In this document: piece after piece, positions 27,916 through 40,344 of the stretch
Position numbering within the stretch: the stretch's first letter is position 1
Layout of the letters: each line of letters opens with the position of its first letter
Source of the DNA: Stercorarius parasiticus
Taxonomy: Eukaryota; Chordata; Aves; Charadriiformes; Stercorariidae
Assembly: GCA_013396915.1 (NCBI GenBank)
Contig: VWZL01000009.1
Location: 324,223 to 388,222 of the forward strand
Reading direction: 5' to 3'
Length of the DNA: 64,000 nucleotides
Position numbers and translations under genes: made by a program
The notes under the pieces: generated by a model
Seen by the model: the letters and a program-made list of their open reading frames with translations, nothing else
Databases searched by the model: none
Told to the model about the DNA's origin: nothing

Positions 27916-27988
27916 CTGGAAAAGTAAGTGGGAGTGGAGAACACGCTGTAATCTTGAGGATATGTTAAGCTTATTGCCTGATACTCAC

Positions 27989-28069
27989 AGAATTGATTAT
28001 CCCTTTAAGCGCCTGGAATCCTCCGGTGACAGGGAAGACTTGCTCTTTCGTGTCAGCAATTTTTTCAAG
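27989..28069 (-). CDS. ANTXR2: ANTXR2-like exon 7: end of vWA domain
   Basis: The 81-nt, phase 0-0 exon encodes [20 protein letters not shown] then LKGIINS. This is the closing helix of the vWA domain. [19 protein letters not shown] is close to identical to ANTXR2 and clearly different from the ANTXR1 form, making it the strongest evidence for the ANTXR2 assignment. The acceptor is TTTTCTCTCCAAAG and the donor GTGAGT. A 14.8 kb intron follows. Confidence 0.93.
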
Positions 28070-28879
28070 CTTTGGAGAGAAAACACGTGCAGACACGTGA
28101 ATCGTTTCGCAAACTCAATTCGTCACACTGCTTGTCACCCTTAAAATGTAAATGCATGTCTAAAAACAACTCCCATCAGCTCTGCAAAGCGAAGGAAGAT
28201 TTTTATTTCCCTCGCAGCTATGACTTTTCTCAACGGGAGGACTTCCTACAACCTACTGCAACTAACAAAACGGTGTAGCGGCTAGCCATCGTGTCAAACC
28301 ACCACACTAAAGAAACCTTTTAGGGCCCGTATCTTGGCAGCGATTTCGTAACTCTTTTCAGAACTACCTTTCTCTGTTTGCTCTGCCCTCCATTAAAGAG
28401 CCTTCTATAGTACAGAGTCTTTTCTGTACTTCTCCATTTCAGTCACTTTCACGGTACAAGAGTAGCTCCAGCCTTCTTTAGGACAGAGAAACTCCGGACG
28501 AGTTTTCAGCCAATGAAGGACATGGATCCTTATTTCTTTTCCTTATCTCAAGGTTGTTACGCATGCCGCTTGAAGCTTGTCTATAGCCGCTCTGTTCACG
28601 CGACCCGTAGCCTACTCTGGTTGCCATCTTAATGAAAGGGGTTTTCCTTTCCAGCTGGCAGCTGCCAGTTAGCAAGGGTATTTCCGAGGGGTCTTCTCGG
28701 CAATGTACGTGACACCCACACATTCTATTATGTCTAGGTACGCATCTGAGTGTCTGCTTCCTGAGCCAGAGGAGATAGTATACCGTCTAATGTAAGTAAA
28801 ATTAATTTCTGTATTACTCAACTAGATAAAACCCTGTGACGAGGTACTCCCTAGTGATCTAAGATAGAAATGTTCTTAC
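28070..28879 (-). other. intron 6
   Basis: A 0.8 kb intron between exons 6 and 7. Nothing notable is seen. Confidence 0.85.
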
Positions 28880-28948
28880 CTGCTCTTGTACGAAATCAAG
28901 GACGCCAACACAGTAAACTCTAGCTCCCAGCTCTCTGGATTTCTGTGC
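28880..28948 (-). CDS. ANTXR2: ANTXR2-like exon 6: vWA domain
   Basis: The 69-nt, phase 0-0 exon encodes AQKSRELGARVYCVGVLDFV then QEQ. SR.LGA.VYCVGVLDF is a strongly conserved ANTXR segment including a structural Cys. The acceptor is CTATTCTTGGGCAG and the donor the consensus GTAAGA. The order relative to exons 5 and 7 is exactly that expected of the family. Confidence 0.93.
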
Positions 28949-29040
28949 CTGCCCAAGAATAGGAGAGACGAATAAGCATTTTTTTTTCGTTCAACAACAA
29001 ATTCTGCAGAACGTAACATGCGTTTTCACCTAGCGCTCAC

Positions 29041-29148
29041 CTCTTTCTCTGCGTACAAGGGAATCTGACCATCTAGCTTGCCATCTGTCAATGCAATGAT
29101 GATACTAGAAAACCTTGAGGCTCCTTGTTTCGCAATTTGCACGTTGGC
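29041..29148 (-). CDS. ANTXR2: ANTXR2-like exon 5: vWA domain with MIDAS Asp
   Basis: This 108-nt, phase 0-0 exon encodes [20 protein letters not shown], continuing into [32 protein letters not shown] is the central beta strand of the vWA fold with the MIDAS Asp (LTDGK). The KLDG.....YAEKE continuation is the ANTXR2 version; from memory ANTXR1 has an acidic/aromatic alternative here. The acceptor is TTTTTTGTTTTCAG and the donor GTGAGC. Only 92 nt of intron separate it from the next exon, which is short for a vertebrate. Confidence 0.93.
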
Positions 29149-30188
29149 CTGAAAACAAAAAATATTTACGCAGCTTAAAATTACACCTGGACTTTTAACC
29201 AAAATGTATCCTCCAAGCGAATATAGCATCTGAAACAACACTCAGACTCATCTTCAAACCCATCTCTTGTGACACTCGTCTGCCCCCCTTCAGCTCACTG
29301 CTAACAAGGAAATCATTCATCGGTATTTTCCAGTCACCAGTGAGCCCATCTGCAAAGTGCTGGTGTCATTAACTGATCAGCCCTTGGAAACGCTTGATTC
29401 TTTCAGGACAGATACTCTCTGAGTTGCGAAGCTCGCTTCTCTTTAGATCCGCCACGAGGTTTCCTTTGCTGCCCCCCAGACTTCAAATGCCAGTCAGTAG
29501 GTTCCAAGATTATACAAAGAATGGCTTGAAACGAAATGTTTATTTTAAATGGCGACAAACTTCTGTTTACCTAGCTTCTCAGCCCACAGGTCACCGTTGC
29601 AAACTCGGTTCAACAGGCAGAAAGGAAGAAACTGAGTTTCTATCCCTAACAGCGAGAGCGTAGATCCTCACCTTAGCCCTCACCTTCAGGGCCTGACTCT
29701 TTCAGCACAATCACAAAGTATACTTTAACTGTCCGTCTCAAGAAAATAAAAGCAGTTGAGAACTCAGTAATTAAGACAGTGCAAAGTTAAGGCCGTTTGA
29801 CTTGAAAATGCTGATCTGTGCGCTAAACTCTCCATTAGCACGCGCTCTAGAAGGCACTGTTAGACTTGGAGCCCTACAGAGCCGCGTGTGACTATTTACC
29901 ATGTAATTGGTATGCTGTGTTAGCTGTTAAATTCACGACAAAGAACCGCTCTCGACTGCAAAGGATCGAGTCAAAGAAATTCCATATGGCAATTTTCTAC
30001 GATGGCTAATCTTCTGCATGGGATTTGCATAGTATCTGGGCAGTCTCGGGACCGCTTGGGAAACCAAAAAGATTTGAGTGTTAACAGACTGAGGCATGCA
30101 ATCAATTCATTTACGTTACAGGTTGTCGTTGCTATCCAAAGGGTGAGAACAGAGGATACTTTCGTTGCAAGAGACCAGTAAAACCTAC
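29149..30188 (-). other. intron 4
   Basis: A 1.04 kb intron between exons 4 and 5. Nothing beyond short chance frames is seen. Confidence 0.85.
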
Positions 30189-30270
30189 CTGTTTCAGTCC
30201 TTCGTGTATATACGTGTCACCCGCTGGCTTTACCTCCTCCAAATCCTTAAGACCTTTCTTGATTTTCTCT
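30189..30270 (-). CDS. ANTXR2: ANTXR2-like exon 4: vWA domain with MIDAS Thr
   Basis: The 82-nt exon encodes (R)EKIKKGLKDLEEVKPAGDT then YIHEGLKQ. The Thr of GDTYIHEGL is the MIDAS threonine of the ANTXR vWA domain, and the YIHEGLK helix start is a family signature. Acceptor TTTTTGTTCTCAG and donor GTAGGT are canonical. The first base completes the Arg opened by exon 3, and the exon ends on a codon boundary (CAG). The lysine-rich helix KIKKGLKDLEEVKP is more diverged from the usual ANTXR2 helix than neighbouring exons are. Confidence 0.9.
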
Positions 30271-33200
30271 CTGAGAACAAAAAGGTAAAAGACCGTTAGT
30301 GTGATGTGAAGTGGGGCAAGGGGTTAGTTTATTGACGGAAAAATCAGTGTTTGTCATAAAGGAGATACGACATTAAAATCCGTAAAATATAGCATTTAGC
30401 TGAGGTACCATGTGGAGGCAGATTTTGTATTCGCAACGGAAGCGGCACTGTGGTAACAGCTATTTTAGACCTAAATAACACAATACGCCTCAGTGAGTCA
30501 AAGACCTAGAATCAAGTAAAGTGTTTCAGACGGAGCAGATATTCCAAAGAAGTGGCAAAGCTTCAGCATTAAATAGCCCAGTGAAAATTCTGTTACACTG
30601 AATCTACTTTGCTAAATTAAACCAACTTCACTTCCAACCAGATTGCACTTAAGAAAGAAATGCCCTAAAACAGCGGTTCTAATTTCTAGAGAAATCTTCC
30701 AGGTCGATCGATATGCAGGTATGTAATGGGGTAGGACAGAACTGCAATGATTACGAGTCTTCTACCTTAAAAAATAAGCGTCAATAGGCAAATGCAGCAT
30801 TTGCAAGACAAGTCTGGTATCCAAGGAAAGGGACTAGGATTACTAAGGATGGTTTTTTAAATTTTTGGCTGTCGCTACCTTTCTGTGTGACCTCTGACAA
30901 GACATCACGCTTACACAGATCGCAGTTCACTTATATCCTATAACGGGAGGATATAAGGTCGTGCCATGATTTCTCGTGGGCCTTTAAATAAATCCATCTT
31001 TGACTGCGAGATCCTCACTTAACTATGACGGTTAGACTCGAGGAGCCGGTAGGTAGTACGAAAGGGATTATTTCCAGTGAAATCAGTATGAGCGGGGGAA
31101 AAAAAGGTGGAGAGGCTTTACTGAAATTATCGAGTCTGGAAGTTCTTAATTCTTAGGCAAGCAAAGTTCCAGTGAAGCCCGCGTAAAGCTGTGCCAAGAA
31201 AGGACGAGCAAAAACTAAGTAGGGACAAAATTTGGGCCAGAATATATAGAACACTATAACAAATATAGGTGACAAAGAGGAAACCAGCAGGGGTGAGGAG
31301 ACGGAGGGAAAATACATTGCAGGATGCGTGAAAGCTTTCCTTAGGGCGCACCAAATGAGAAAGAATGCATATGCCGCTCTGCCTGAATGCCACCCACTAG
31401 TCATTTGTTCGACTGATGGGCTTACTCTATGTTTAGAAGCTCTGTTCCAAAGTACAATCCATAACTGTAATAAGCTCCCAATCACAGGATGAACCGATAC
31501 AACTCGGGGGGGGTNATATGGAAGGGAACAAGTTACGTAAGATAATACAATCTGTTTGATCCAAATATTTTACATTCAGCATCTATAGAAACAACTTGAA
31601 ACTGATTATCTACGAGTGCAGACTATAAACCGCATACTTAGTGCTTGCCAGAAATGAGTGGCAGCACATCACAGGCGTTAGTGTTCTGCTGCCAAGAAAC
31701 AAGCAGCAACTGAAGTCCCAGTTTTCTGAAACAGATTTCATTTTGCAAAAATAGCTTTTGTACAGTCAGTTCAGTTTTATTTATCTAAAATGTCTTGCGA
31801 CCAGGTCACACAGAAATCTCTGGTGTTTCCAGGCCTCTGCCTACAAGGGGTTCCAGGAGAATCTTTGGCATCGTGAGCTTTTGTCTTTCCCTCGGGGCAC
31901 ATCTGTAGGAAACAGGCCCAGCCAGATGTGAAGAAGCTCCACCCACGCTCCGAGCTGGTCAGGTACGAGCCGCTCCCGGTCCGGATGTCACAAGGCTAAT
32001 GTGGGTGCAGGGCTTTGGGCCCCACCGGACAGCAGGAGAGGTTAGTTCAGTCACGCTAAAACTTGCACCCAGCCAGTCTGGAAGGCGGGCACAGGAGCCT
32101 GAGCCGTTTTTATAAAGGGGGACTCTCTTTAAGAGTCTACCAGCCGTAGCACTCTGAAGCCCTCGTTCACGGTCTTCAGTACTCTCAAAACTCTCCTTTC
32201 TCTGGTTTCTGTAATCGTCTCTTGTAGCCACAAAAATCCACAGAGAAGGTCTGGTTTTAAAACTCATCTGTACTGAAATAACAGAGCCATGACCTCAGTC
32301 TGGGCGTCTGGGCACCGCCGCAGTACAGTTCAGTGACAGTGATAAAGGCTGAAGGGCCACTGCTTTCCACGGTTCAAGTCGGACAAGGGAGGCAGGTGGA
32401 AAAAGCAAACCAAAATCGGCAACTTGCAGCCTGTCTTTGGGCTGAATGAGTGCAAATTTAATACCTCTTCGCTATTCAGCACATGCGCTGCATCACACCT
32501 CTGTTTTTTCGAAAAGGCACGTCTAAATTTTAACAGCTACCCTGTCTGTTCTCTCTTTTAAGCTTTGTAACTACTTCAGCTAATTTTTCCCAGAAGCAGC
32601 CAGGCAAACACAACCACGGCTACGAGCTCTCCGTCGCTTTGCACAGTGAGTTCTTTTTAGCTAGTCCGTGAAGAAGGGGCTGCGCGCGTAATCCCAGCCC
32701 GGCTGAGGTGGGGAGAGGTTCTGGTGGCAGCTCCAGCAGCACCCGCTGCTCCTACCTCTCTGGGGAGCTCTGCCGTGCTCTGCCTCGGAGAGACGGCGCT
32801 GGACACCTGGGCTGCAGCGGGCTTGTTTGCTGTGCGGGAGGCTGTGCCAGCTCCCGTGAGACAGAGGCCTGTCCACAAACACTGCTCCCTGCACAGGCCA
32901 AAGTCTGCCCTGAGCCTGTCTTGTACTTTCGGTGCCTCCCCAAGGCAGAACTAAATTTAGAACTGAAACCCTGTAGTAAAGACAGATTACAAAGCAGCCC
33001 AGCTTTGCAAACAACCAAAGAAGTCAATTTAACACAAATAAAAACGGAGCAACCTCTCCTTACCGGAGCACGCTCCACAATTCAGATGTGCTTTCAGGTC
33101 TAAGTGTAACTTTGCAAGCTCAAAGGCAACTATTACAAGGCAACTATCACCGCTTTACAGGAGAGGTTTCTCTGTACGAGCTCTGTCGCGCCAAGCTGCA

Positions 33201-36200
33201 CGCTTTTATCTGGGCAACTCAACGGGCGCTGTTTTCTTCACTGTTTGGTATTACCTCTTGCTTTAAGTAAGTTCAATTGACACAATGCTGAAAACAGTGT
33301 TGCGAGCAGCCAAGTGGTGGGTTTTTGAGGCGTCGCCTCGTTTCCTTGCACAGACAGGGCCACAGCCGGCGCTCGCTGGTAGTGGCAGGGAGGTAATCCT
33401 TCCCTCCTCTGCAGCAGGATGTAGACCACACAACCATTTGAGAGAACCAGCGATAAAGCTACAGACCGCTTGCGAAGCACAGACCATCTTGGTTTCTCAG
33501 CGATGCGAGACTGTCTTTGAAAGCACGCTCAACAGAAAAGGACAATCATTTCCCTTAAAGGAAATAAATGCGTGTTCGACATGTAAAAAGAAAGGCTTAT
33601 ACTTGCTAGAAAGCAAAGCATGCTTGAGAACTGAATCTTAAACACCGCTCAAATCCTTGCGTTTTTTTTAAGGAGTAACCTTTGCGCTTGTACATTAGTG
33701 CTGCGGAGGTTAGAACCAGCTGAAATAGTCACTTAAGCCTCGGGCTGCGCTGATTCAGTTGGACCGGGGGCTAGCTAGCCTTGTATGAAACACTGAGTCT
33801 CCATTAAGATCTATATAGTTTTCAGTAGTGGTGTTCTTAGACCTTCAGGATGGGGCACAGTATCTTATCTTTCTCTTCCGTGTTGCATTCTACCTATTGA
33901 AGTGCTGGAATCTTGAACGGTTTTTCAGTGTGTTTAGAACCTGACCGCCGGCAGAGAAATTGTGATTCCCAATGAGCTCGTATTTGTCATCAGGAATGAG
34001 GCTATGTGCCTGCGCGGCAACATACTTCCTCTCTAACAAATAGAGGCAAACAAAACAGGTATTTTGGGTTTGCTGCTAAGCAGGAAGTATAATAACAAGA
34101 AAACACGCAAAGTTGTTAGTGAAACGAAGCTGGGGGGGGGGGGGGAAGGGTTTTTTAACAAAAATAGGGATGGTTACATCCCTAACCAACAGAACTGTTG
34201 CACTGGTGAAAGCAAACCCCGCACATCAGTATCCTCAGCTGCGTAATTTGGAGGAGGTTCCTGCTTTCTACACCTCTCAAATAGTACAGAGGGCTCGGCA
34301 CAATTACAATAATTATTCTGCTTCAAACTTTAGGCATCCTGCATGGGCTCCAGATGGAAAACACGTAAGTGGCTGACTTTGCTGTGCTTTATACACTCAG
34401 CAGAACACGCTCTCCGCAGATGGCTCTGCTTTGGCAAGCTTCTTGAACCGAAGCACGGGGTTAGCTCACGTGACTGAGGCTCAGAATGCATGAATGTCTT
34501 GCTAGACCGCGTGTCACCGCAATGAAGGAATAGTCAGTGAACTCCAACAGACTATGGACAAGGACAGTAAGGTACCGTTGCTCACGTACCAGGTACTTAA
34601 GTGTCCTACTTTTCCACCGCAATTCGTATAATGTTTCTTTAGCTTCAGCAGGAGTTTCACCTAAGCAGAGTCAGCAGGGCTAGTCTTGGCCCTGGATGCT
34701 GGTCAAACGCTGCAGAAGGAGGTTTACAGAGACCTGAAATCCTGCCGGCTAGCGTGCGGTTGGCCGAAAGAGAACGAAGTAGATATTGCGCCATCTGGAT
34801 GATATTCGTAAGTGTATCCACTTTTCCAAACAACTCGCTTCTCGAAACTAGCAGCAAAACTGAGCCCCAGATGCGAACGCGTGAATATTTGTTTACCGTA
34901 TAATATAGTTTCCAGCTGAACTTCACAGGGGAAACATGTATCTCGAAAATGGGATATAACCATCGTGAGAAGTCTTTTCCGTCTGGGTGTTATTTTTATT
35001 CTATGTATGTATTATAGCATTGTGCGTACTGTGGTTAACAGTGACTTCTGTTTCCAGAGTTATTCACATAGCAGTGTTCATAGTCACAAAATATTTGGTA
35101 ATCTGGGGGCTTTGGGCCTACGGCGTGGGTTTCTTTATATCCACGGCTTTATTATGCACTAAAAACCAGCAAGAACTTTGTACAAACAGTCAGAAGCCTA
35201 AGGCTTTCAAAACAAAAAAGACCTCCCTACTTTGAAGTAGCTGCTGGGATTGAATTGCGGTTTCCTGACGTTTGCGAATTAGCGAGTAAGCAAGGGGAAA
35301 AACATCCCTGCAAGTCCCAAATGCGCATAAAAATGCAAGGCCGTAATATCTCATAATCACACACGCATACACGCCCATCCCCAAAACTGCACTGCACTTA
35401 GCAACCTCATCTTCTGTTTGCAACAATGGGAGTTAGGCGTTCTAAGTCATTTTCATCTGTTGACTTCTTTAATATTTAAAAGGACAGCTGTTCCAACTGT
35501 GTCTATCCATTCTTACCTATGTACATGTGGTCACGGTTACTAATGTCTCGTCCTTCGTTCTCCCTGTTAATTCCTCCTAAGCAATAAGGGTAGTAATGTC
35601 CTTTCCCCTGCCACGCTCACAAAAGCATCAGCAAACCTTGCATTAAAGAAAAGTCCCACGAAGGGACTCACTGGAACTCAAAAGGGTTCTTAAACGAGGC
35701 TTCTGAAAAAAACCACGGTTCTTTCCATGGCTTACAGTGTACCACAGACACGCAAAGAAAAAGGCGCTTGTGTTGCCGTGGCGGGGTTCCAGAGTTCCGC
35801 ACAAGCATTCCATGCTATCAGGGCGGACTCTGCGTGCTTGATAAGGAATAGGCCGCTGACAGGGATTTAAGGGCCTATTGAAATGGAGAGAAAGGATCTC
35901 ATTGACTTCAGCAGTCCTCGGAACAGGCTTAAGCGTCCTCTCCTGACCTCTCTCAAGCCATCTGGAAAAATGGCTTGTAACCTTGTCTCTCCCCGCAGAG
36001 AGCAGATGTAGCATCCAAGTCCGGGCGGGGGGAAGTGAAAACTTGGCCATTCTCAAGTCAGACGGCTTTTTCAAATGCTAAAACAGGAGGGGCTTGTAAT
36101 TGGGTCTTTAAACATCCTATTTCTAGGATGTCAGCGTACATTTCTGTAGCGTGACACATTTATCTGCTGCCAGTGACGGAGATCTTCAGTAAGTCTTGTA

Positions 36201-37236
36201 CTTGCTATTATGTATTATTTAAAATATTAAAAAAAAACCCACGCACAGTAAGCTAACTGACTGTGTCAGACCATACTTTGTATTGACTCTACTAAAGGGA
36301 GCGGAAAGGAAGGACTACCTCACTGCCACCCTGCCACAGTTCATTAAAATGATTCCTAAGTGGCTTACGCACACATTCAGAATCCCAACAGCTGTGCAGT
36401 GCGGTCAGCTTCTGGACAGAAGGGAGAGAGAGAGGAGGTCGTGTTGGTTTTGACAAGGCTGAAAGGATACTGCAACCGTCCTCTGCTGAAAGCACCGATT
36501 CCACAACGTCGTTTTCCAGCTCCTGTGATTTTAGCAATAAGTTTTGCAACGACCTCTTCTCTGCCTCACTTTCTCCTTCGGGTTCCCCCCATCCTTGCCC
36601 TATCATAGCTCCTAATCCTTACTTGCTTCAGAAATCAGAGCGAGCGGCCTTGCATTCCATTGCCTCTGAAAAAATGAATCGAAAGGAAGACTTCAGGCAC
36701 ATCCGTACACCATCACCGCGCCAGAAAGATCTCGCGGCTCTGCAGCGGCACCTACTCCACTGTGTAAAACCGATTTTTAAGTCACGGTTTGAAAATACAA
36801 AATGAAATACATACCGCCTACGAGATGATGGGAAACATTGCTTTACCACTGTATGCCTTAGCTAGACATGAAAAAATACTGAAGAGTTATCTACAGACAT
36901 TGCCTTACAAAAGCAGCAGCCAGAATCCTTTCTCCTGCCGTGCCAAGGAAGATGCCGAGTAGCGCAGAGATGAAAACGTTACTCGTAGTTGTTCTGCAAA
37001 GCAGTGGCAGAGTACGCATCGAGAATTTATTTCCCATCGTTCTTCTCCTTCCTTTTTTACTAGGCTACCCGTTGAGACGGTCCCAAAATTAAATCCAGCT
37101 CTGCACAGAGGCTTTATGACCGGCCACCACTCAAAGGTATCAGTTATTGCTCGGTATCTGTTACTGTTCCTCTGATTTAATAAGAGCCCTTGGTGGGGAG
37201 GAGGGAGAGGGGAAATTAAAGAAGCAGCGCACTAAC
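30271..37236 (-). other. intron 3 (7.0 kb)
   Basis: Intron between exons 3 and 4. It includes a GC-richer part at about 31800-33500 where frames in several registers are open without homology, a G14 run (34132-34145), and an ambiguous base next to a G run (31515). No repeat family is recognised. Confidence 0.8.
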
Positions 37237-37308
37237 CTGTCTCCAGTTAATGGCAGAATGATGTGTGCCTGGGTGGAAAACACGATAAAGGATAGTCTCA
37301 TCTTCGGG
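37237..37308 (-). CDS. ANTXR2: ANTXR2-like exon 3: vWA domain
   Basis: The 72-nt exon encodes (S)[19 protein letters not shown] followed by LTGDR, a core vWA segment: beta strand MRLSFIVFS, then the turn and the IILPLTGDR stretch nearly invariant in ANTXR2. The acceptor is CTTTCCTTTTCCTAAAAG and the donor is GTTAGT. The phase fits both neighbours: the initial C completes Ser and the terminal AG opens Arg. This is among the best-conserved exons of the gene, and the frame continues through the splice junctions on both sides. Confidence 0.9.
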
Positions 37309-40272
37309 CTTTTAGGAAAAGGAAAGAGGAAAAAAAAATACATGTTAGACAAGTGAAGAGAAATGTGCAGATGCACAGCATTTCGCTTATTCATGCTTCA
37401 CTAGTATCTTTATCCTCCAGCTTCGAAGTACATACTTTTAAACTACAAACGCGGAGGGGAATTAAAGGATTTCTGCCCTTCTCCTCCTTACCCAGACGCT
37501 TTGAGAATGAAGTAGCATGAGAATGAAATTGTTCTTTCTTGCCTGACTAGACTCCGGATCGAGACATGCTGAGCTTGGCGGCTCACATCTCACGCGACCC
37601 AACTGCAAGTGAACTTCATAGCTTGCGATCTACCAGCGTACAGACGGTAATGCATTCTTTTGTATTTTCACGGTCAGCGGTGTGAAAATAAGTCAGGGAT
37701 ATAGACTCAGGGTACGCTCGTGCTCCGGGGTATTAAACGTGGACACATCCAAAAGTCAGTTTCCCCTTTTTAAAGGTTGATCCTGACGCGAGGAGAATTT
37801 CAAACTGTGCTTTTTCTTCATAAAATCATCAAGGTCAAAAAAACCAGTGCCCTCCGACTGATTCATCTCTAAACAAGGAGCACGGCAAACTCTTTCAGAA
37901 TGAGCATGTTTTTGTGTTGTTCGCACAGCGTTGTGACATTTAAGATCAACTTTCCTAAAGGTATCCAGGGAAACGTCATTCTAAAAAGCAATACTGTAAG
38001 AACTGATTTTATTAGGGAATTCAGTCTTTTTTTGAAGAGGCCCACCTGTCTCTCTGAACAAGACTAAGAGGCATTATATCCGACTATCAGCGGAAAACGC
38101 GTAAGAACTGATGCTCTGGAAGCCCGACACAGTTACTCACCTAAGTTACGTTGTAACAACATCACTCCTACCTGCTTTTAATTTTCATTCATGACAATTT
38201 CAATATATTCAGTTATTTTATAATTCACTGCATAGGTGTGTCAATACTAATTCATCGGGTTAACGTTAGCGAAGACGTAACACTTGTAAAGATGTGTGAC
38301 CATACATTTCATCTCACTTGGATCAATGATGCAACTTAAAATTGTTGACGTCATGGAAATGTAAGTAATGAGCAAGTCCTAGCACGGAACTGCACGGAGC
38401 TTGGATTCGAGATCCAGTCTTGTAGTCTATCTGTTAAGGCTCTGAATGCAAAAATCTGAGATGCTCTAAATTAATTTATAATCTAAACCGTGGGACTACC
38501 TATCTTCTTAGTCGCCGCAAGCAGTTGCCAAACAAAAAACAAGTACTTGCAATCCCAGTCTCTGGTAATTACATCACCGCCGCGTCCCAGTAATGAGAGA
38601 CTTCCCTATTTGCGATGCGACTCTCGGTGCGTGATAACCTCCAAGTTACGACTTTGCTAACTTGTCTTTAGGACAGCCACAAAAGCGTGCTCTTTACAAG
38701 ACGTGTCATTTCTGTTCCACTCTCCCCAGCAGTCAGGCGATGGAGGAGGATCGTATGAACGCGCCCGTTAGGCCCCACAGCCCTGTCAGGCGCAGGCCTT
38801 TCACAACCCAGACAGTCAGCACGCAGCGCTATTACTGCAAACGTGCCTGTTACAGACGAGTCAAACGTGAGAGCAGATGCACCGCCAGGAATCAGCTCTT
38901 CAGGTGAGGACTCAAGGAAACTGCTACCAAGTGGTTCTCTGCCTTCCTCCCACAACTACTCTTTTCCATTTAAGAGAGGGGAAGGTCGAAGGACTCCACG
39001 CCCTGTTCTGAAAGCTTACTGAGGCTTGAAGGCAGGACAAAGCTTCAGGGGCGCTCCAGCCCCACCAGGGATGTCCTGTTCGGGCTCCCACAAGAGCCCA
39101 ACGACCCCCATGCTGTGAAGGGTTTGCCTCGCGTCAGGCTGAGCGCTCCGCACCCGCACACCGAGCGAGATGCTCGCAGGTTGGAGCGTCTGTCTCTGCA
39201 CTGTAACTGATCCTCCTTTGGTGTGGAAGGCCAGCGGAGTGCCTTGCCAACTCGATAGCTTCATTTCAGATAACGCAGCCAGACCACGACGCAACAACTG
39301 TTGCAAAAGGGAGCGTTGTTTGGCTGTAAAAAGATGATGAACTGAAAGATTTACACTGAACAAGCCCCACCCTTTCAGTGGGGGCAAACGCATTTTTTTA
39401 CCGCTCACAAAATAGAAGTGCTGCTTAGTATCCTCAGGCTCTTTTTTTTTTTTTATTTCTTTCTAGAGCTTACAAAATAACTTTCAGAAGCATGTGTTAC
39501 CCACTTGGTTTACAGAAGACTTTCTTTTCACAAGACGAAGGTAAGCAATATTTAATGATGCAAGCCTTCTTGTATCCCTTTATTAGCAAGCCAAGATTAT
39601 AACTGCCCGCTGCACTCCATTTTCCTTAGTGAAAACTACCACAAGGTCCACGTCTGAGTCTCTGGGGGGCTTCCTTTGTTTTAGTCTGTTTTTCTTTAAA
39701 AGCAAAACCCTCAGCTGTTTGTACAGTTAGCCAGTATTTACAACAGCCGTTTCTGTGGCAGCAATACTTGCCAGACAATACTGCTAGCCCGATACAAAGT
39801 TGATTACATATATGTACAACAAATACACTGTCAACGTGACACAAGCTTCCTGTGCGTTTGATCTTGAAAGATACTCCTTTCCTTTTGACATGCACCACGT
39901 ATTTACATATATACAGAAAAGTATTCAGATTGCCTTCTTTCTATAGATCTCTCAAAGCGATGTACAAGTACTCTAACAGAAACAAGGCACGCGGCTCATG
40001 GGAAAGAAAAAGCTGAAAAATATCGTCAAATCGCATCCGAGAGTAATTTTAGACATTAAGTATCTGAAGAGGTATATTGCCACCTTTTTCCTGAGCTCCA
40101 AACATGAGAAAACAAAGTAGAAATTTCCAATATTTTTCAGCAATTTGGGCACTAGATGCCAAACCCTTAACGCGTGTGTGAAACACAGCTAGTGAGCGTA
40201 CAAAAGCGTGGATTGGTTTGGTTTTTTCCAACCTATCTCAGCAGTATAGATGTCCCAAGGAGCAAAACCCAC
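37309..40272 (-). other. intron 2 (3.0 kb)
   Basis: Intron between exons 2 and 3. At about 38180-38360 it has an AT-rich stretch with several TAATT/AATTC cores; the remainder shows nothing recognisable. Confidence 0.8.
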
Positions 40273-40344
40273 CTCACAAATCTTTCTGTCAGCTGATTTA
40301 CAAAATCAAATATTTCGTGCCAATTCTGAGCTACGCTCCCAGAT
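40273..40344 (-). CDS. ANTXR2: ANTXR2-like exon 2: start of vWA domain, MIDAS SGS
   Basis: This 72-nt exon reads SGSVAQNWHEIFDFVNQLTE, then RFV. The first base (A) completes a codon begun in exon 1, expected to be the Lys of the DKSGS MIDAS motif, and the last two bases (AG) open a Ser codon finished by exon 3. The acceptor is a pyrimidine-rich tract ending in CAG; the donor is GTGGGT, weaker than the others. The two Ser residues of DxSxS are here, while the Asp must come from the preceding, unseen exon. The helix after the motif (NWHEIFDFVNQL) matches the ANTXR family closely. The exon lies just inside the left edge of the CpG island, consistent with being the second exon. Confidence 0.88.

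Larger units (their letters stand above)
13188..27988 (-). other. intron 7 (14.8 kb)
   Basis: The largest intron of the gene in the window, separating the vWA-domain exons from the Ig-domain exons. It contains a single ambiguous base (14616), a T20 tract (20986-21005), an A16 tract (27194-27209), the candidate antisense exon 15657-15793 and three AT-rich islands (21455-21700, 25480-25610, 27780-27915). Its many short frames show no family resemblance. Confidence 0.85.
7331..40344 (-). other. ANTXR2: ANTXR2-like gene, nine internal coding exons (5' and 3' ends not seen)
   Basis: This is the span of a minus-strand gene of the anthrax toxin receptor family. In vertebrates ANTXR1 and ANTXR2 are type I plasma-membrane proteins whose extracellular vWA domain binds collagen/laminin-type matrix through a metal-ion site (MIDAS), followed by an Ig-like domain, a membrane segment and a cytosolic tail. 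Nine exons join in phase (711 nt, 236 full codons plus partial ends) with canonical GT-AG introns and no stop. MIDAS elements visible are the SGS of exon 2, the Thr in GDTYIHEGL (exon 4) and the Asp in ALTDGK (exon 5). The conserved Cys residues in VYCVG, SCTE, VCVG, TCTY and LCPAP are all present. [19 protein letters not shown] and ALTDGKLDG are ANTXR2-type, while EKP...LLCPAPIL recalls ANTXR1. The family call is near certain; ANTXR2 rather than a third paralogue is likely but unproven. Exon 1 should be in the assembly gap and the C-terminal exons are outside or unrecognised. Confidence 0.85.

Noticed and set aside
14616..31515. Two isolated ambiguous bases (14616 and 31515)
   Set aside because: Both follow G runs and look like base-calling or polishing artefacts rather than biology.
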